DNA of 64,000 nucleotides, taken from positions 496,001 through 560,000 of the forward strand of contig NZ_CP084876.1 in the NCBI RefSeq assembly GCF_020525925.1, given 5' to 3'. The DNA comes from Klebsiella quasipneumoniae subsp. quasipneumoniae (GTDB lineage Bacteria; Pseudomonadota; Gammaproteobacteria; Enterobacterales; Enterobacteriaceae). The notes below the pieces were generated by a model that had not been told where the DNA came from, searched no databases, and was given only the letters and a program-made list of their open reading frames with translations. The position numbers and the translations under genes are program-made. Below, piece by piece: positions 34,228 to 43,002 of this stretch (within the stretch, counting starts at the first letter, position 1; each line of letters begins with the position of its first letter).

Positions 34228-34900
34228 ATCAGTGAACCTCCCCAGGCTCTACGGACCCCCTCCGATACCGATTGCGCACAGGCACAGAAAGAGCATGGCG
34301 ACGGGGTTTGCACCTCGCATTCGCCCTCTTTAAATCCTTTTTGCATCGGTACACAAGTTTGAGGACTTGCTGTTAAGAGGGAATCTCAATTACTGCATAA
34401 ATATGATGAGCAGAGTGCTCATCCAGAAAGCTTCCAGCGGATTCCCAACTTATCGGGAATCCACACTTACGTCAAATGGCAATCTTATTAATACAAAAAT
34501 GTGCTATACAGGTGTTAACTTTTTGTTTTTAAAATAAATAATGCCATTTTTTATGCTTTGGATACGTCTGCAGAGGGTAAGACTAGTGTGATCTGTCTCA
34601 CTGTGCGCGCGGCTTTGCATTACCGATCTGCGCTGAAATATATTTCATTATTAGCATATTTGACTGCTATAAATTTATGTGGTGGATATTAATACTGTTT
34701 TTTACCATAAAGTAGATTAGGGCCGCGCGATGATGAAATATAAGGAAAACTCATTACCCTGTGGGTGAATGAAATTGCAGTAATCATGATTGTTTATGCA
34801 ATGAAGCGGGGCGCCGCGCTGACGATTGATCCAGGTCATCGCCGTCGGTGACGAAAAGTGGCAGGCTTGGCCCCCTTTGTTGAGGCCGGTCTATCAGATT
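34228..34900. other. 673-bp divergent control region of gltB and yhcC
   Basis: No credible gene in either direction. A+T-rich core (about 34470-34560), a CRP-like site at 34587-34602, more A+T-rich DNA at 34640-34790. In E. coli the long gltB upstream region binds Lrp, IHF, ArgR and CRP to shape a looped promoter; the same architecture is expected but I cannot place Lrp or IHF sites reliably. Confidence 0.55.
34587..34602. promoter_or_regulatory. CRP-like site upstream of gltB
   Basis: TGTGA-TCTGTC-TCACT matches 9 of 10 core positions. It lies about 365 bp before gltB and 300 bp before yhcC. Confidence 0.55.
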
Positions 34901-35836
34901 ATGCAGTTACAGAAATTAGTCAATATGTTTGGTGGGGATCTTCTGCGCCGCTATGGCGAAAAGGTCCATAAGCTAACGCTGCACGGCGGTTTTAGCTGCC
35001 CGAACCGCGACGGTACGCTGGGCCGTGGCGGCTGCACTTTCTGTAACGTGGCCTCGTTTGCGGATGAAGCCCAGCAGCATCGATCCATCGCCGAACAGCT
35101 CGCCCATCAGGCGCAGCTCGTTAACCGGGCAAAGCGCTATCTGGCCTATTTTCAGGCCTATACCAGCACCTTTGCTGAAGTGCAGGTGCTCCGCTCGATG
35201 TATCGCCAGGCCGTCAGCGAGGCGAATATCGTTGGCCTCTGCGTCGGCACCCGCCCGGACTGCGTGCCGGAGGCGGTTCTCGACCTGCTCAGTGAATACC
35301 ACCAGCAGGGGTATGAGGTATGGCTGGAGCTGGGGCTGCAGACCGCGCATGATAAGACCCTGCATCGCATTAACCGCGGGCATGATTTCGCCTGTTACCA
35401 GCGCACCGCGCGTCTGGCGCGTGAGCGCGGACTGAAGGTTTGCGCGCATCTCATTGTCGGCCTGCCCGGGGAGTCCCAGGAGCACGGCCTCGAGACGCTG
35501 GAGCGGGTCGTGACCACCGGCGTGGATGGCATCAAGCTGCACCCGCTGCATATCGTTAAAGGCAGCATTATGGCAAAAGCATGGCAGGCCGGTCGTCTCG
35601 ATGGCATCGAACTGGAGGCGTATACCGTCACCGCCGGGGAGATGATCCGCCACACCCCGCCGGAGGTGATCTACCATCGCATATCGGCCAGCGCCCGTCG
35701 GCCCACGCTGCTCGCGCCGCTGTGGTGCGAAAATCGCTGGACCGGAATGGTTGAACTGGATCGCTATCTGAATGAGCAGGGCGCTCAGGGTTCGGCGCTG
35801 GGCCGCAGCTGGGTCGCGCCCCAGGCGGTGAAATAG
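34901..35836 (+). CDS. yhcC: YhcC, TIGR01212-family radical SAM protein
   Basis: 311 residues from the ATG at 34901 (MQLQKLVNMFGG, the E. coli start); the frame is open 75 bp earlier without support. The cluster-binding cysteines have the unusual Cx11CxxC spacing in SCPNRDGTLGRGGCTFC, followed by a radical SAM barrel (VGTRPDC, ELGLQTAHD, HLIVGLPGE). The biochemical reaction of this conserved family is not established to my knowledge. Same place next to gltB as in E. coli. Confidence 0.92.
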   Translation: MQLQKLVNMFGGDLLRRYGEKVHKLTLHGGFSCPNRDGTLGRGGCTFCNVASFADEAQQHRSIAEQLAHQAQLVNRAKRYLAYFQAYTSTFAEVQVLRSMYRQAVSEANIVGLCVGTRPDCVPEAVLDLLSEYHQQGYEVWLELGLQTAHDKTLHRINRGHDFACYQRTARLARERGLKVCAHLIVGLPGESQEHGLETLERVVTTGVDGIKLHPLHIVKGSIMAKAWQAGRLDGIELEAYTVTAGEMIRHTPPEVIYHRISASARRPTLLAPLWCENRWTGMVELDRYLNEQGAQGSALGRSWVAPQAVK

Positions 35837-35845
35837 TCTCAGAGG

Positions 35846-35874
35846 ATGCCCGGCGTGATGACTGCGCCGGGCAT
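35846..35874. terminator. Hairpin between convergent yhcC and the MFS gene
   Basis: ATGCCCGGCG / CGCCGGGCAT 10-bp stem with a 9-base loop in the 52-bp gap. No T run; a rho-independent role is uncertain. Confidence 0.5.
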
Positions 35875-35888
35875 GGTATTGCTGTCGA

Positions 35889-37172
35889 CTATGCCTGACT
35901 GGCTTTCATTGTCACGCGTGGCGTTTTGATCACGAACAGTACCAGCAGGGCGCCGAGCGCGGCGATAGTGCCGGCGAGGACAAAGGCGCTGTCGAATTTA
36001 CCGGTAGACTGCACGATATAGCCGGTGACAATCGGCCCCACGATGCCGGAGACGCTGCCGATAAGGTGGATAAAGCCGCTGGTGCCGCCGACGCGGGATT
36101 TATGCACCACGTCCTGGATAATCGCCCAGTAGATCGCTCCGGTGACATAGAGGAAAAAGATGGAGACAGACATCAGCAGAACGGCAGGAACGACGCTGCT
36201 GACGGTACCGGCAAGCCCCACACAGATGGCGGCCATCAGCAGACATACCACCAGCACAATTTTGCGCGACAGCAGCAGGCGTCCGGTGAGTTTAAAAATT
36301 TTATCGGAAATATACCCTCCCAGCGCCAGGCCGACAAAGCCGACTATCCATGGAATCATGGTGGTGAGGCTCATCTGTTTAATATCCAGATGGTGCTGCT
36401 GAACCAGATAGGACGGGAACCAGCTGAGGAAGAAAAACAAAATATAGTTGTAGCAGAAGAATGCAAAGGCTGTTACCAGAATAATAGGCTGCTTGAGATA
36501 ATAACCCAGTGAGTGAGCGGTTTGATTTTCTACGGTTTCCAGGGCGTCCTCCTCTTGCTTCATTTTATTAATGAGCATGAGCTCTTCCTGACTGACATGC
36601 TTATGTTTGTCAGGCGAGTTGGCGGCAATAAAAAACCACACGACCATCCACACAATACCGATGGCGAAAATAATCATAAACGCCGGGCGCCAGCCGAATG
36701 CGAGAGCCAGATAACCGACGATGGGGCCGGCAACCGCGCCGCCCAGCGGAGAGCCGGCGCTGAGCAGCCCTACGGCGGTAGCCGCTTGCTTCTTAGGAAA
36801 CCAGCCGTTGATCATCTTGTTCGCCGACGCGCAAATCGGGCCTTCAGCCATCCCGAAGAGGACGCGCAGCATCAGCATGGAATAAAAGCCGGTGGCAAAG
36901 GCGGTTAAGCCGCAAAATAGCGACCACATCCCCACCGCCAGCCCCAGGACCAGCGTTGCGCCAAACTTATCCACGGCCAGACCGCCAATAAAATTAAATA
37001 CCGCGTAGCCGAAGAAAAAACTGCCGAAAATAATACCAAACTGTTCGGCGTTGAGCGCCAGATCCTTTTCAATCATCGGTACCGTAATGGATAACGCCAC
37101 CCGGTCCAGATAATTAATCATATATACTAAAAATAATAACAGGACGATAATCCAGCGGATATTTTTTCCCAT
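35889..37172 (-). CDS. MFS transporter, ACS family (aldonate/hexuronate type)
   Basis: 427 residues, 12 predicted helices in two sets of six around a charged central loop (about 195-225). N-terminal INYLDRVALSITVPMI and RVLFGMAEGPICASANKMI are close to signatures of the anion:cation symporters ExuT, GudP, DgoT and LgoT, which import hexuronates, glucarate, galactonate or gulonate with H+. It follows the RspB-like dehydrogenase by 76 bp, same strand, so most likely imports that enzyme's substrate. Specificity is not readable. Confidence 0.87.
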   Translation of the reverse strand: MGKNIRWIIVLLLFLVYMINYLDRVALSITVPMIEKDLALNAEQFGIIFGSFFFGYAVFNFIGGLAVDKFGATLVLGLAVGMWSLFCGLTAFATGFYSMLMLRVLFGMAEGPICASANKMINGWFPKKQAATAVGLLSAGSPLGGAVAGPIVGYLALAFGWRPAFMIIFAIGIVWMVVWFFIAANSPDKHKHVSQEELMLINKMKQEEDALETVENQTAHSLGYYLKQPIILVTAFAFFCYNYILFFFLSWFPSYLVQQHHLDIKQMSLTTMIPWIVGFVGLALGGYISDKIFKLTGRLLLSRKIVLVVCLLMAAICVGLAGTVSSVVPAVLLMSVSIFFLYVTGAIYWAIIQDVVHKSRVGGTSGFIHLIGSVSGIVGPIVTGYIVQSTGKFDSAFVLAGTIAALGALLVLFVIKTPRVTMKASQA

Positions 37173-37248
37173 GATGACACCGTGATGAGTATGTTATTGA
37201 GCTCTGGCGCGACGGATATCAATATTCACGTCGCCCGTTATTTAGCAT

Positions 37249-38265
37249 TTACCCCAGCTGCAGCAATACCTTGCAGCAGGTTTTCCGATCGTTGGCAAAA
37301 ATCTCCATAGCCTCTTTTACCTGCTCCAGCGGCATGCAGTGGGTGATTAACGCCTCAGGCTGGATAAGGCCTTTCTCCATCCAGTCGATGACCAGCGGAA
37401 AACGTCCTCTGTTCAGCCGGGAGGAGAAAATGGAGATCTCTTTACTGGTGATGCTTTGCTGGGTGAGGGTGGACGCCTCGCCGGAGAAGCCGAGTATGCC
37501 GATGCGTGCGGCGGGAGAGGCGAGGAGAATGGCCTCCTGAAGGATCGCCGGGTGGCAGGCGGCATCGATGACCAGCGTGGGGGCTATCTGCCGCTGCGCC
37601 AGCTGTTCCGCCAGCGGCTGGTGAGTGTTATCCAGCGTCAGATCGGCGCCATTGTCCCGCGCCATCTGCAGACGTTCGGCAATGCGGTCCACGACGATCA
37701 CCTGCTTAACGCCATACACCCCCTTCAGCGCCTGGATCACCGTCAGACCCATCGGACCTGCGCCGTAGATCAGGGCGATATCCTGCGCCATGGGCTGCAG
37801 CTGGGCGGTAATGTTTGCCGCAATGGTAAAAGGCTCAACCATCGTCGCCTGACGATCGCTGATGGCTTCCGGAATGCGCCAGGCGTTTTTCGCCGGCACG
37901 CAGGCGTAGTCGCTGAATCCGCCGTCGCGGTGAACCCCGATGACCTGGAGCTGCGCACAGACATTCGGCCGCCCCACCGAGCAGGGATAACACTGGCCGC
38001 AGCTGACGACAGGGTCGACCGCGACGCGCTCGCCGATGCGTGCCGGAGAGACCTGTTCGCCGACGGCATCGATGATGCCGAAGAATTCATGGCCGATCAC
38101 GCGGGGATATTTCGCGAAGGGGTTGTGGCCCTGATAGATATGCACATCGGAACCGCAGATCCCGGCAAAGGCGATTTTCACCCGGACTTCGTGGGCGCCC
38201 GGAGCGGGAACCGGACGTGATTCGATGTTCAGTTGGCCTGGCTCTTTGACAACGACGCTTCTCAT
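37249..38265 (-). CDS. RspB-like zinc-dependent alcohol dehydrogenase (putative L-gulonate/aldonate dehydrogenase)
   Basis: 338 residues from the ATG ending at 38265 (AAGGAAC upstream; the frame starting at 38298 adds 11 residues without support). Medium-chain dehydrogenase: catalytic Zn ligands Cys37 (GICGSD) and the GHEF His/Glu, structural Zn cysteines CGQCYPC...C, and Rossmann motif GAGPMG. It resembles E. coli RspB closely (GHNPFAKYPRVIGHEFFG). Enzymes of this group oxidise L-gulonate or related aldonates at C5. It is divergent from the mannonate dehydratase and probably co-transcribed with the transporter. Confidence 0.87.
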   Translation of the reverse strand: MRSVVVKEPGQLNIESRPVPAPGAHEVRVKIAFAGICGSDVHIYQGHNPFAKYPRVIGHEFFGIIDAVGEQVSPARIGERVAVDPVVSCGQCYPCSVGRPNVCAQLQVIGVHRDGGFSDYACVPAKNAWRIPEAISDRQATMVEPFTIAANITAQLQPMAQDIALIYGAGPMGLTVIQALKGVYGVKQVIVVDRIAERLQMARDNGADLTLDNTHQPLAEQLAQRQIAPTLVIDAACHPAILQEAILLASPAARIGILGFSGEASTLTQQSITSKEISIFSSRLNRGRFPLVIDWMEKGLIQPEALITHCMPLEQVKEAMEIFANDRKTCCKVLLQLG

Positions 38266-38315
38266 TTCTGTTCCTTCCCTTGTCTGTTTTCTGAACAAAT
38301 ATCGTGACTTTTATT

Positions 38316-38327
38316 ACCATACAAGTA
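38316..38327 (+). promoter_or_regulatory. Candidate operator, RspB-like promoter side
   Basis: ACCATACAAGTA, part of a perfect CATAC-AA-GTATG palindrome (38318-38329), about 50 bp before the dehydrogenase start. The same motif recurs inverted at 38512-38523. Palindromes of this kind suit FadR/UxuR-type GntR regulators. Confidence 0.55.
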
Positions 38328-38469
38328 TGCAATTGATCATAACTAGCTCTGGATCACATTTGACGAAGGTCGTCAGAAAAAGCCCGGCAATGATTAATTT
38401 ATTGAAATAAATTGAGAAAAATTATGAATGTAGAGAAAGCGACCTCACCGGCGAGCCGGTCAGCAGGAA

Positions 38470-38485
38470 TGTGATCGCCATCACG
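38470..38485. promoter_or_regulatory. CRP-like site before the mannonate dehydratase gene
   Basis: TGTGA-TCGCCA-TCACG matches 9 of 10 core positions, centred about 85 bp upstream of the start codon. Catabolite control fits a sugar-acid pathway. Confidence 0.6.
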
Positions 38486-38511
38486 ACAGTTAAGGCTCAA
38501 TCAATTATGAT

Positions 38512-38523
38512 TACTGGTATGGT
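38512..38523 (-). promoter_or_regulatory. Candidate operator, mannonate dehydratase side
   Basis: Minus-strand ACCATACCAGTA, 11 of 12 identical to the site at 38316-38327, placed about 40 bp before the start codon. Confidence 0.55.
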
Positions 38524-38562
38524 AGTAGGGTGAAATTAAACTATGTTGAGCAGGTGATGACG

Positions 38563-39627
38563 ATGCAGATGACAATGCGCTGGTTTGGACCAGAGGAAGA
38601 TAAGGTTTCATTAGAGCATATACGCCAGGTCCCCGGCGTGGAGGGGGTGGTCGGCGCGCTCTATGACGTCGCGGTGGGCGAGGTATGGCCGGAGGATAAA
38701 ATTGAGCGTCTGGTCAGCCAGGCCCATGCCGCAGGCCTGAAAATGGAGGTAATAGAGAGCGTCAACATCCATGACGACATCAAAATCGGCCTCCCTTCTC
38801 GTGACCGCTATATTGCCAACTATCAGCAGACCATTCGCCACCTTGCCCGCTTCGGCGTCAAAGTCATCTGCTATAACTTCATGCCGGTGTTCGACTGGAT
38901 GAAGACGGATATGAACTACGTCCTGCCGGATGGCTCGTTGACGATGGCTTTTGAGAAGAAAGATATCGATAAGCGGCTGGAAGACGTGGTGAAGGAGGTG
39001 CTTGAGAATTCAAACGGCTTCGCGTTGCCGGGCTGGGAGCCGGAACGGCTGGCGGAAGTGCAGACCCTGTTTGCCAAATATAGCGCGGTGGATGACCATA
39101 AGCTGCGGGAGAACCTGGTCTATTTTCTGCGGGCGGTGATCCCGGTTTGCGAAGAGGTGGGCGTGAAAATGGCGATCCACCCTGACGATCCGCCGTACTC
39201 GATATTTGGCCTGCCGCGGGTGGTCAAAAACCGCGACGATCTGGACTGGATCTGCCGGGCTGTCGATTCACCCGCCAACGGTATCACCCTCTGCACCGGC
39301 TCGATTGCCGAAGATCCGGATAACGACGTATACGCTATTCTGGCTGAGTTTACCCGCCGCAAGCGGATCCATTTTGCCCACGTCCGCAATATTAAACTGA
39401 TGCAGGATAAAGACTTTTACGAGTGCGCCCATCCGTCAGAATACGGCTCCCTGGATATGTACAAGGTGATGCAAGCGTTGCACGACAACGGCTTCGACGG
39501 CTATATACGCCCGGATCATGGCCGCTTTATCTGGGGAGAGACCGGACGCCCGGGCTATGGTTTATACGATCGCGCACTCGGGGTGACCTACCTCAAAGGT
39601 CTCTGGGAGGCGCTAAGCAAGCGCTAA
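38563..39627 (+). CDS. Mannonate dehydratase, short UxuA-type
   Basis: 354 residues when started at the ATG at 38563 (GAGCAGG eight bases upstream; GTG at 38530 and other ATGs are in frame). UxuA family (PF03786) with [38 protein letters not shown] and RPDHGR metal/substrate motifs. It dehydrates D-mannonate to 2-keto-3-deoxygluconate. It is about 40 residues shorter than E. coli UxuA (394) and resembles the short Bacillus/Streptococcus type, so it is probably a second, laterally acquired enzyme and not the canonical uxuA. Confidence 0.88.
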   Translation: MQMTMRWFGPEEDKVSLEHIRQVPGVEGVVGALYDVAVGEVWPEDKIERLVSQAHAAGLKMEVIESVNIHDDIKIGLPSRDRYIANYQQTIRHLARFGVKVICYNFMPVFDWMKTDMNYVLPDGSLTMAFEKKDIDKRLEDVVKEVLENSNGFALPGWEPERLAEVQTLFAKYSAVDDHKLRENLVYFLRAVIPVCEEVGVKMAIHPDDPPYSIFGLPRVVKNRDDLDWICRAVDSPANGITLCTGSIAEDPDNDVYAILAEFTRRKRIHFAHVRNIKLMQDKDFYECAHPSEYGSLDMYKVMQALHDNGFDGYIRPDHGRFIWGETGRPGYGLYDRALGVTYLKGLWEALSKR

Positions 39628-39775
39628 CCCCTTCCTGACCATGCCTCTTTTTCGCGGCTGGTTCGCCTCGGCGGCCAGTCGTCATATCGGCTCCTTCCCG
39701 CATTTTTTGCACAACTTACAGCGCATTGCTCAGAATTGAGTATTATTGTGCGGAGTTGTCGTGAAGGAATCCCTT

Positions 39776-42115
39776 ATGAAGCAAATTCGTATGCTGGCGC
39801 AGTATTATGTCGACCTGATGATGAAGCTGGGTCTGGTCCGCTTTTCAATGCTGTTGGCACTTGCGCTGGTGGTGCTGGCCATCGTGGTGCAGATGGCGGT
39901 CACCATGGTGCTGCATGGCCAGGTTGAAAGCATCGACGTTATCCGCTCTATCTTCTTCGGTCTGCTGATCACCCCGTGGGCGGTCTATTTTCTCTCGGTG
40001 GTGGTGGAGCAGCTTGAAGAGTCCCGCCAGCGTCTTTCGCGGCTGGTGGAGAAGCTGGAGGAGATGCGTGAGCGCGATCTGAAGCTGAACGTGCAGCTGA
40101 AAGACAATATCGCGCAGTTGAATCAGGAGATTGGCGAACGTGAAAAGGCGGAAGCCGAGCGTGAGACCACCCTCGAGCAGCTCAAAATCGAGATGAAAGA
40201 GCGTGAAGAGACGCAGATCCAGCTCGAACAGCAATCCTCCTTTCTGCGCTCTTTCCTCGATGCCTCCCCGGACCTGGTCTTCTACCGCAATGAGGATAAA
40301 GAGTTTTCCGGCTGTAACCGGGCGATGGAGCTGCTGACCGGCAAAAGCGAGAAACAGCTGATCCACCTCAAACCGCAGGATGTCTATAGCGAAGAGGCGG
40401 CGGAAAAGGTGCTGGAAACCGATGAGAAGGTGTTCCGCCACAATGTATCGCTGACCTATGAGCAGTGGCTGGACTATCCCGATGGCCGTAAAGCGTGCTT
40501 CGAAATCCGCAAGGTCCCGTACTACGATCGCGTCGGTAAGCGTCGTGGTCTGATGGGCTTCGGACGCGATATCACCGAACGAAAACGCTATCAGGACGCC
40601 CTCGAACGCGCCAGCCGGGATAAAACCACCTTCATCTCCACCATCAGCCATGAGCTGCGTACCCCGCTGAACGGGATTGTCGGGCTGAGCCGAATTTTGC
40701 TGGATACCGAACTGACCAGCGAGCAGGAAAAATACCTGAAAACCATCCATGTCTCAGCGGTGACGCTGGGGAATATCTTCAATGATATTATCGATATGGA
40801 TAAAATGGAGCGCCGTAAGGTGCAGCTCGATAACCAGCCGGTGGACTTCACCAGCTTCCTTGCCGACCTGGAAAACCTTTCCGGTCTGCAGGCGCAGCAG
40901 AAGGGACTGCGCTTTGTGCTGGAGCCGAGCCTGCCGCTGCCGCACAAGGTGATCACCGATGGCACCCGCCTGCGGCAGATCCTGTGGAATCTTATCAGCA
41001 ACGCCGTGAAGTTTACCCCACAGGGCGGAGGGGTGAACGTCCGCGTGCGCTATGACGAAGGCGATATCCTGCACTTCGAAGTGGAAGACTCCGGGATTGG
41101 TATTCCTGAAGCGGAGCAGGACAAAATATTCGCCATGTATTACCAGGTCAAAGACAGCCACGGCGGCAAACCCGCCACCGGCACCGGGATTGGCCTCGCC
41201 GTATCGCGTCGCCTGGCGCGCAATATGGGCGGCGATATCAGCGTCACCAGCCAGCCGGGTAAAGGGGCGACCTTTACGCTCACCGTCCATGCGCCTGCCA
41301 TTGCGGAAGAAGTGGAAGATACGCTGGCGGAAGACGACATGCCATTACCGGCGCTCAACGTCCTGCTGGTGGAAGATATTGAGCTCAACGTCATTGTGGC
41401 GCGCTCGGTGCTGGAAAAGCTGGGCAACAGCGTGGATGTCGCGATGACTGGCAAAGCCGCGCTGGAGATGTTTGAGCCTGGCGAGTACGACCTGGTGCTG
41501 CTGGATATCCAGCTGCCGGATATGACGGGACTGGATATTTCTCGTCAGCTAAAACAGAATTTTGCCGCGGATGAGCTGCCGCCGCTGGTGGCCCTGACCG
41601 CCAACGTGCTGAAGAATAAGAAAGAGTATCTGGATGCCGGCATGGACGATGTGCTGAGCAAGCCGCTATCGGTGCCGGCACTGACGGCCATGATTAAAAA
41701 ATTCTGGGATGCGCCGGAAGAGGAGGCGCAGGAAGCGCCGGCGGCCGATCGGCATAAAGCCGATGCGGTGCTGGATACCGATATGCTTGAGCAATATATC
41801 GAACTGGTGGGACCGAAGCTTATCAACGATGGCCTCGCGGTGTTTGAGAAGATGATGCCGGGCTATATGTCCGTCCTTGAGTCTAATCTCACCGCCCGGG
41901 ATCAAAAAGGGATCGTTGAAGAGGGGCATAAGATCAAAGGGGCTGCGGGCTCTATTGGCCTGCGCCACATCCAGCAGCTGGGTCAGCAGATCCAGACGCC
42001 GGACCTGCCTGCCTGGTCTGATAATGTCGCTGAATGGGTTGAAGAGATGAAATCCGAGTGGCAAAACGACGTGGCGGTTCTGAAGGCGTGGGTGGCGAAG
42101 GCCGGGAAAAAATGA
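39776..42115 (+). CDS. arcB: ArcB, anaerobic hybrid sensor kinase
   Basis: 779 residues from the ATG at 39776 (AAGGAAT upstream), one more than E. coli. Two N-terminal membrane helices (about 22-78), coiled coil (about 79-150), PAS domain with the redox cysteines Cys180 and Cys241, histidine kinase with His292 (SHELRTP), receiver with Asp577 (LLDIQLPD) and HPt with His718 (HKIKGAAGS). Quinone-linked oxidation of the cysteines silences it; under anoxia it phosphorylates ArcA, which represses mdh and other respiratory genes. The stop codon overlaps the ArcZ terminator on the other strand. Confidence 0.98.
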   Translation: MKQIRMLAQYYVDLMMKLGLVRFSMLLALALVVLAIVVQMAVTMVLHGQVESIDVIRSIFFGLLITPWAVYFLSVVVEQLEESRQRLSRLVEKLEEMRERDLKLNVQLKDNIAQLNQEIGEREKAEAERETTLEQLKIEMKEREETQIQLEQQSSFLRSFLDASPDLVFYRNEDKEFSGCNRAMELLTGKSEKQLIHLKPQDVYSEEAAEKVLETDEKVFRHNVSLTYEQWLDYPDGRKACFEIRKVPYYDRVGKRRGLMGFGRDITERKRYQDALERASRDKTTFISTISHELRTPLNGIVGLSRILLDTELTSEQEKYLKTIHVSAVTLGNIFNDIIDMDKMERRKVQLDNQPVDFTSFLADLENLSGLQAQQKGLRFVLEPSLPLPHKVITDGTRLRQILWNLISNAVKFTPQGGGVNVRVRYDEGDILHFEVEDSGIGIPEAEQDKIFAMYYQVKDSHGGKPATGTGIGLAVSRRLARNMGGDISVTSQPGKGATFTLTVHAPAIAEEVEDTLAEDDMPLPALNVLLVEDIELNVIVARSVLEKLGNSVDVAMTGKAALEMFEPGEYDLVLLDIQLPDMTGLDISRQLKQNFAADELPPLVALTANVLKNKKEYLDAGMDDVLSKPLSVPALTAMIKKFWDAPEEEAQEAPAADRHKADAVLDTDMLEQYIELVGPKLINDGLAVFEKMMPGYMSVLESNLTARDQKGIVEEGHKIKGAAGSIGLRHIQQLGQQIQTPDLPAWSDNVAEWVEEMKSEWQNDVAVLKAWVAKAGKK

Positions 42116-42228
42116 CCCCGGACAGACCGGGGTGCGCGAATACTGCGCCAACACCAGGGAACTGGTGGTTGAGCCAGTGTGATTTGAGTGATGTTGTTAC
42201 GTGGCGCAACCTGAGAAGTGGATTGCTC
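42107..42228 (-). ncRNA. arcZ: ArcZ, Hfq-dependent small RNA
   Basis: Between arcB and elbB and antisense to the arcB 3' end, exactly where E. coli arcZ lies. The 3' part, from CCCTGGTGTTGGCGCAG (minus strand, starting at 42159) through the terminator ACCCCGG / CCGGGGT and six T, is identical or nearly so to E. coli ArcZ as I recall it. This part contains the seed that activates rpoS and represses flhDC and other targets after processing. The 5' half differs from E. coli. The 5' end is placed by the promoter and by the 121-nt E. coli length, so it is good to a few bases. Confidence 0.93.
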
Positions 42229-42235
42229 GCTCATT

Positions 42236-42264
42236 AAGATAGCAAAGCTTAACTAATTTGTTAC
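42236..42264 (-). promoter_or_regulatory. Promoter of arcZ
   Basis: Minus strand GTAACA (-35, 42264-42259), 17-bp spacer, TATCTT (-10, 42241-42236). The -35 region overlaps GTTA-like repeats (GTAACAAATTAGTTAAG) resembling an ArcA box; ArcA represses arcZ in E. coli. Confidence 0.55.
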
Positions 42265-42348
42265 ATGAATCAGTAAAATATGTGAAGCATAGCGAGTAAA
42301 TCGACATTTTTGACTGGTTTCAGCGAGTTGCATGGAGGAGCGAAGGCG

Positions 42349-43002
42349 ATGAAAAAAATTGGTGTGGTACTGAGCGGCTGCGGCGTGTACGACGGCAGTG
42401 AAATTCATGAGGCAGTGATTACCCTGCTGGCGATCGCGCGCAACGGCGCGCAGGCGGTCTGCTTTGCGCCCGATAAACCGCAGCGCGACGTCATCAACCA
42501 TCTGACGGGCGAACCGTTGACCGAGCAACGCAACGTACTGGTTGAAGCGGCGCGCATCGCCCGCGGCGACATCCTGCCGCTGGCGCAGGCGCGTGAGGAG
42601 ACGCTGGACGCGCTGATCGTCCCCGGCGGCTTCGGCGCGGCGAAAAACTTAAGCAGCTTCGCCGCCGAGGGCAGCGAATGCGAGGTGGACCGCGACCTGC
42701 GGGCCCTGACGCTGGCGATGCATCAGGCCGGCAAGCCGCTGGGCTTTATGTGCATCGCTCCGGCGCTGCTGCCGAAGATCTTTGCGTTTCCGCTGCGAAT
42801 GACTATCGGGACCGATCTCGACACCGCCGATGTGGTGGAGGAGATGGGGGCGGAGCATGTGCCTTGCCCGGTCGACGACATCGTGGTGGATGAAGAGAAC
42901 AAAGTGGTTACCACTCCGGCGTATATGCTGGCGGAGAATATTGCGCAAGCCGCTACCGGGATCGAAAAACTGGTCGCCCGCGTGCTGGCGCTGAGCGCAT
43001 GA
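42349..43002 (+). CDS. elbB: ElbB, DJ-1/PfpI-like glyoxalase
   Basis: 217 residues from the ATG at 42349, which has GGAGGAGCGAAGG upstream; the earlier in-frame start at 42310 is unsupported. Class I glutamine amidotransferase-like fold with [12 protein letters not shown] and the nucleophile elbow [10 protein letters not shown]. The E. coli homologue was named for isoprenoid and sigma cross-reacting effects and has weak glyoxalase activity. Its stop overlaps the mtgA start by 4 nt (ATGA). Confidence 0.95.
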   Translation: MKKIGVVLSGCGVYDGSEIHEAVITLLAIARNGAQAVCFAPDKPQRDVINHLTGEPLTEQRNVLVEAARIARGDILPLAQAREETLDALIVPGGFGAAKNLSSFAAEGSECEVDRDLRALTLAMHQAGKPLGFMCIAPALLPKIFAFPLRMTIGTDLDTADVVEEMGAEHVPCPVDDIVVDEENKVVTTPAYMLAENIAQAATGIEKLVARVLALSA

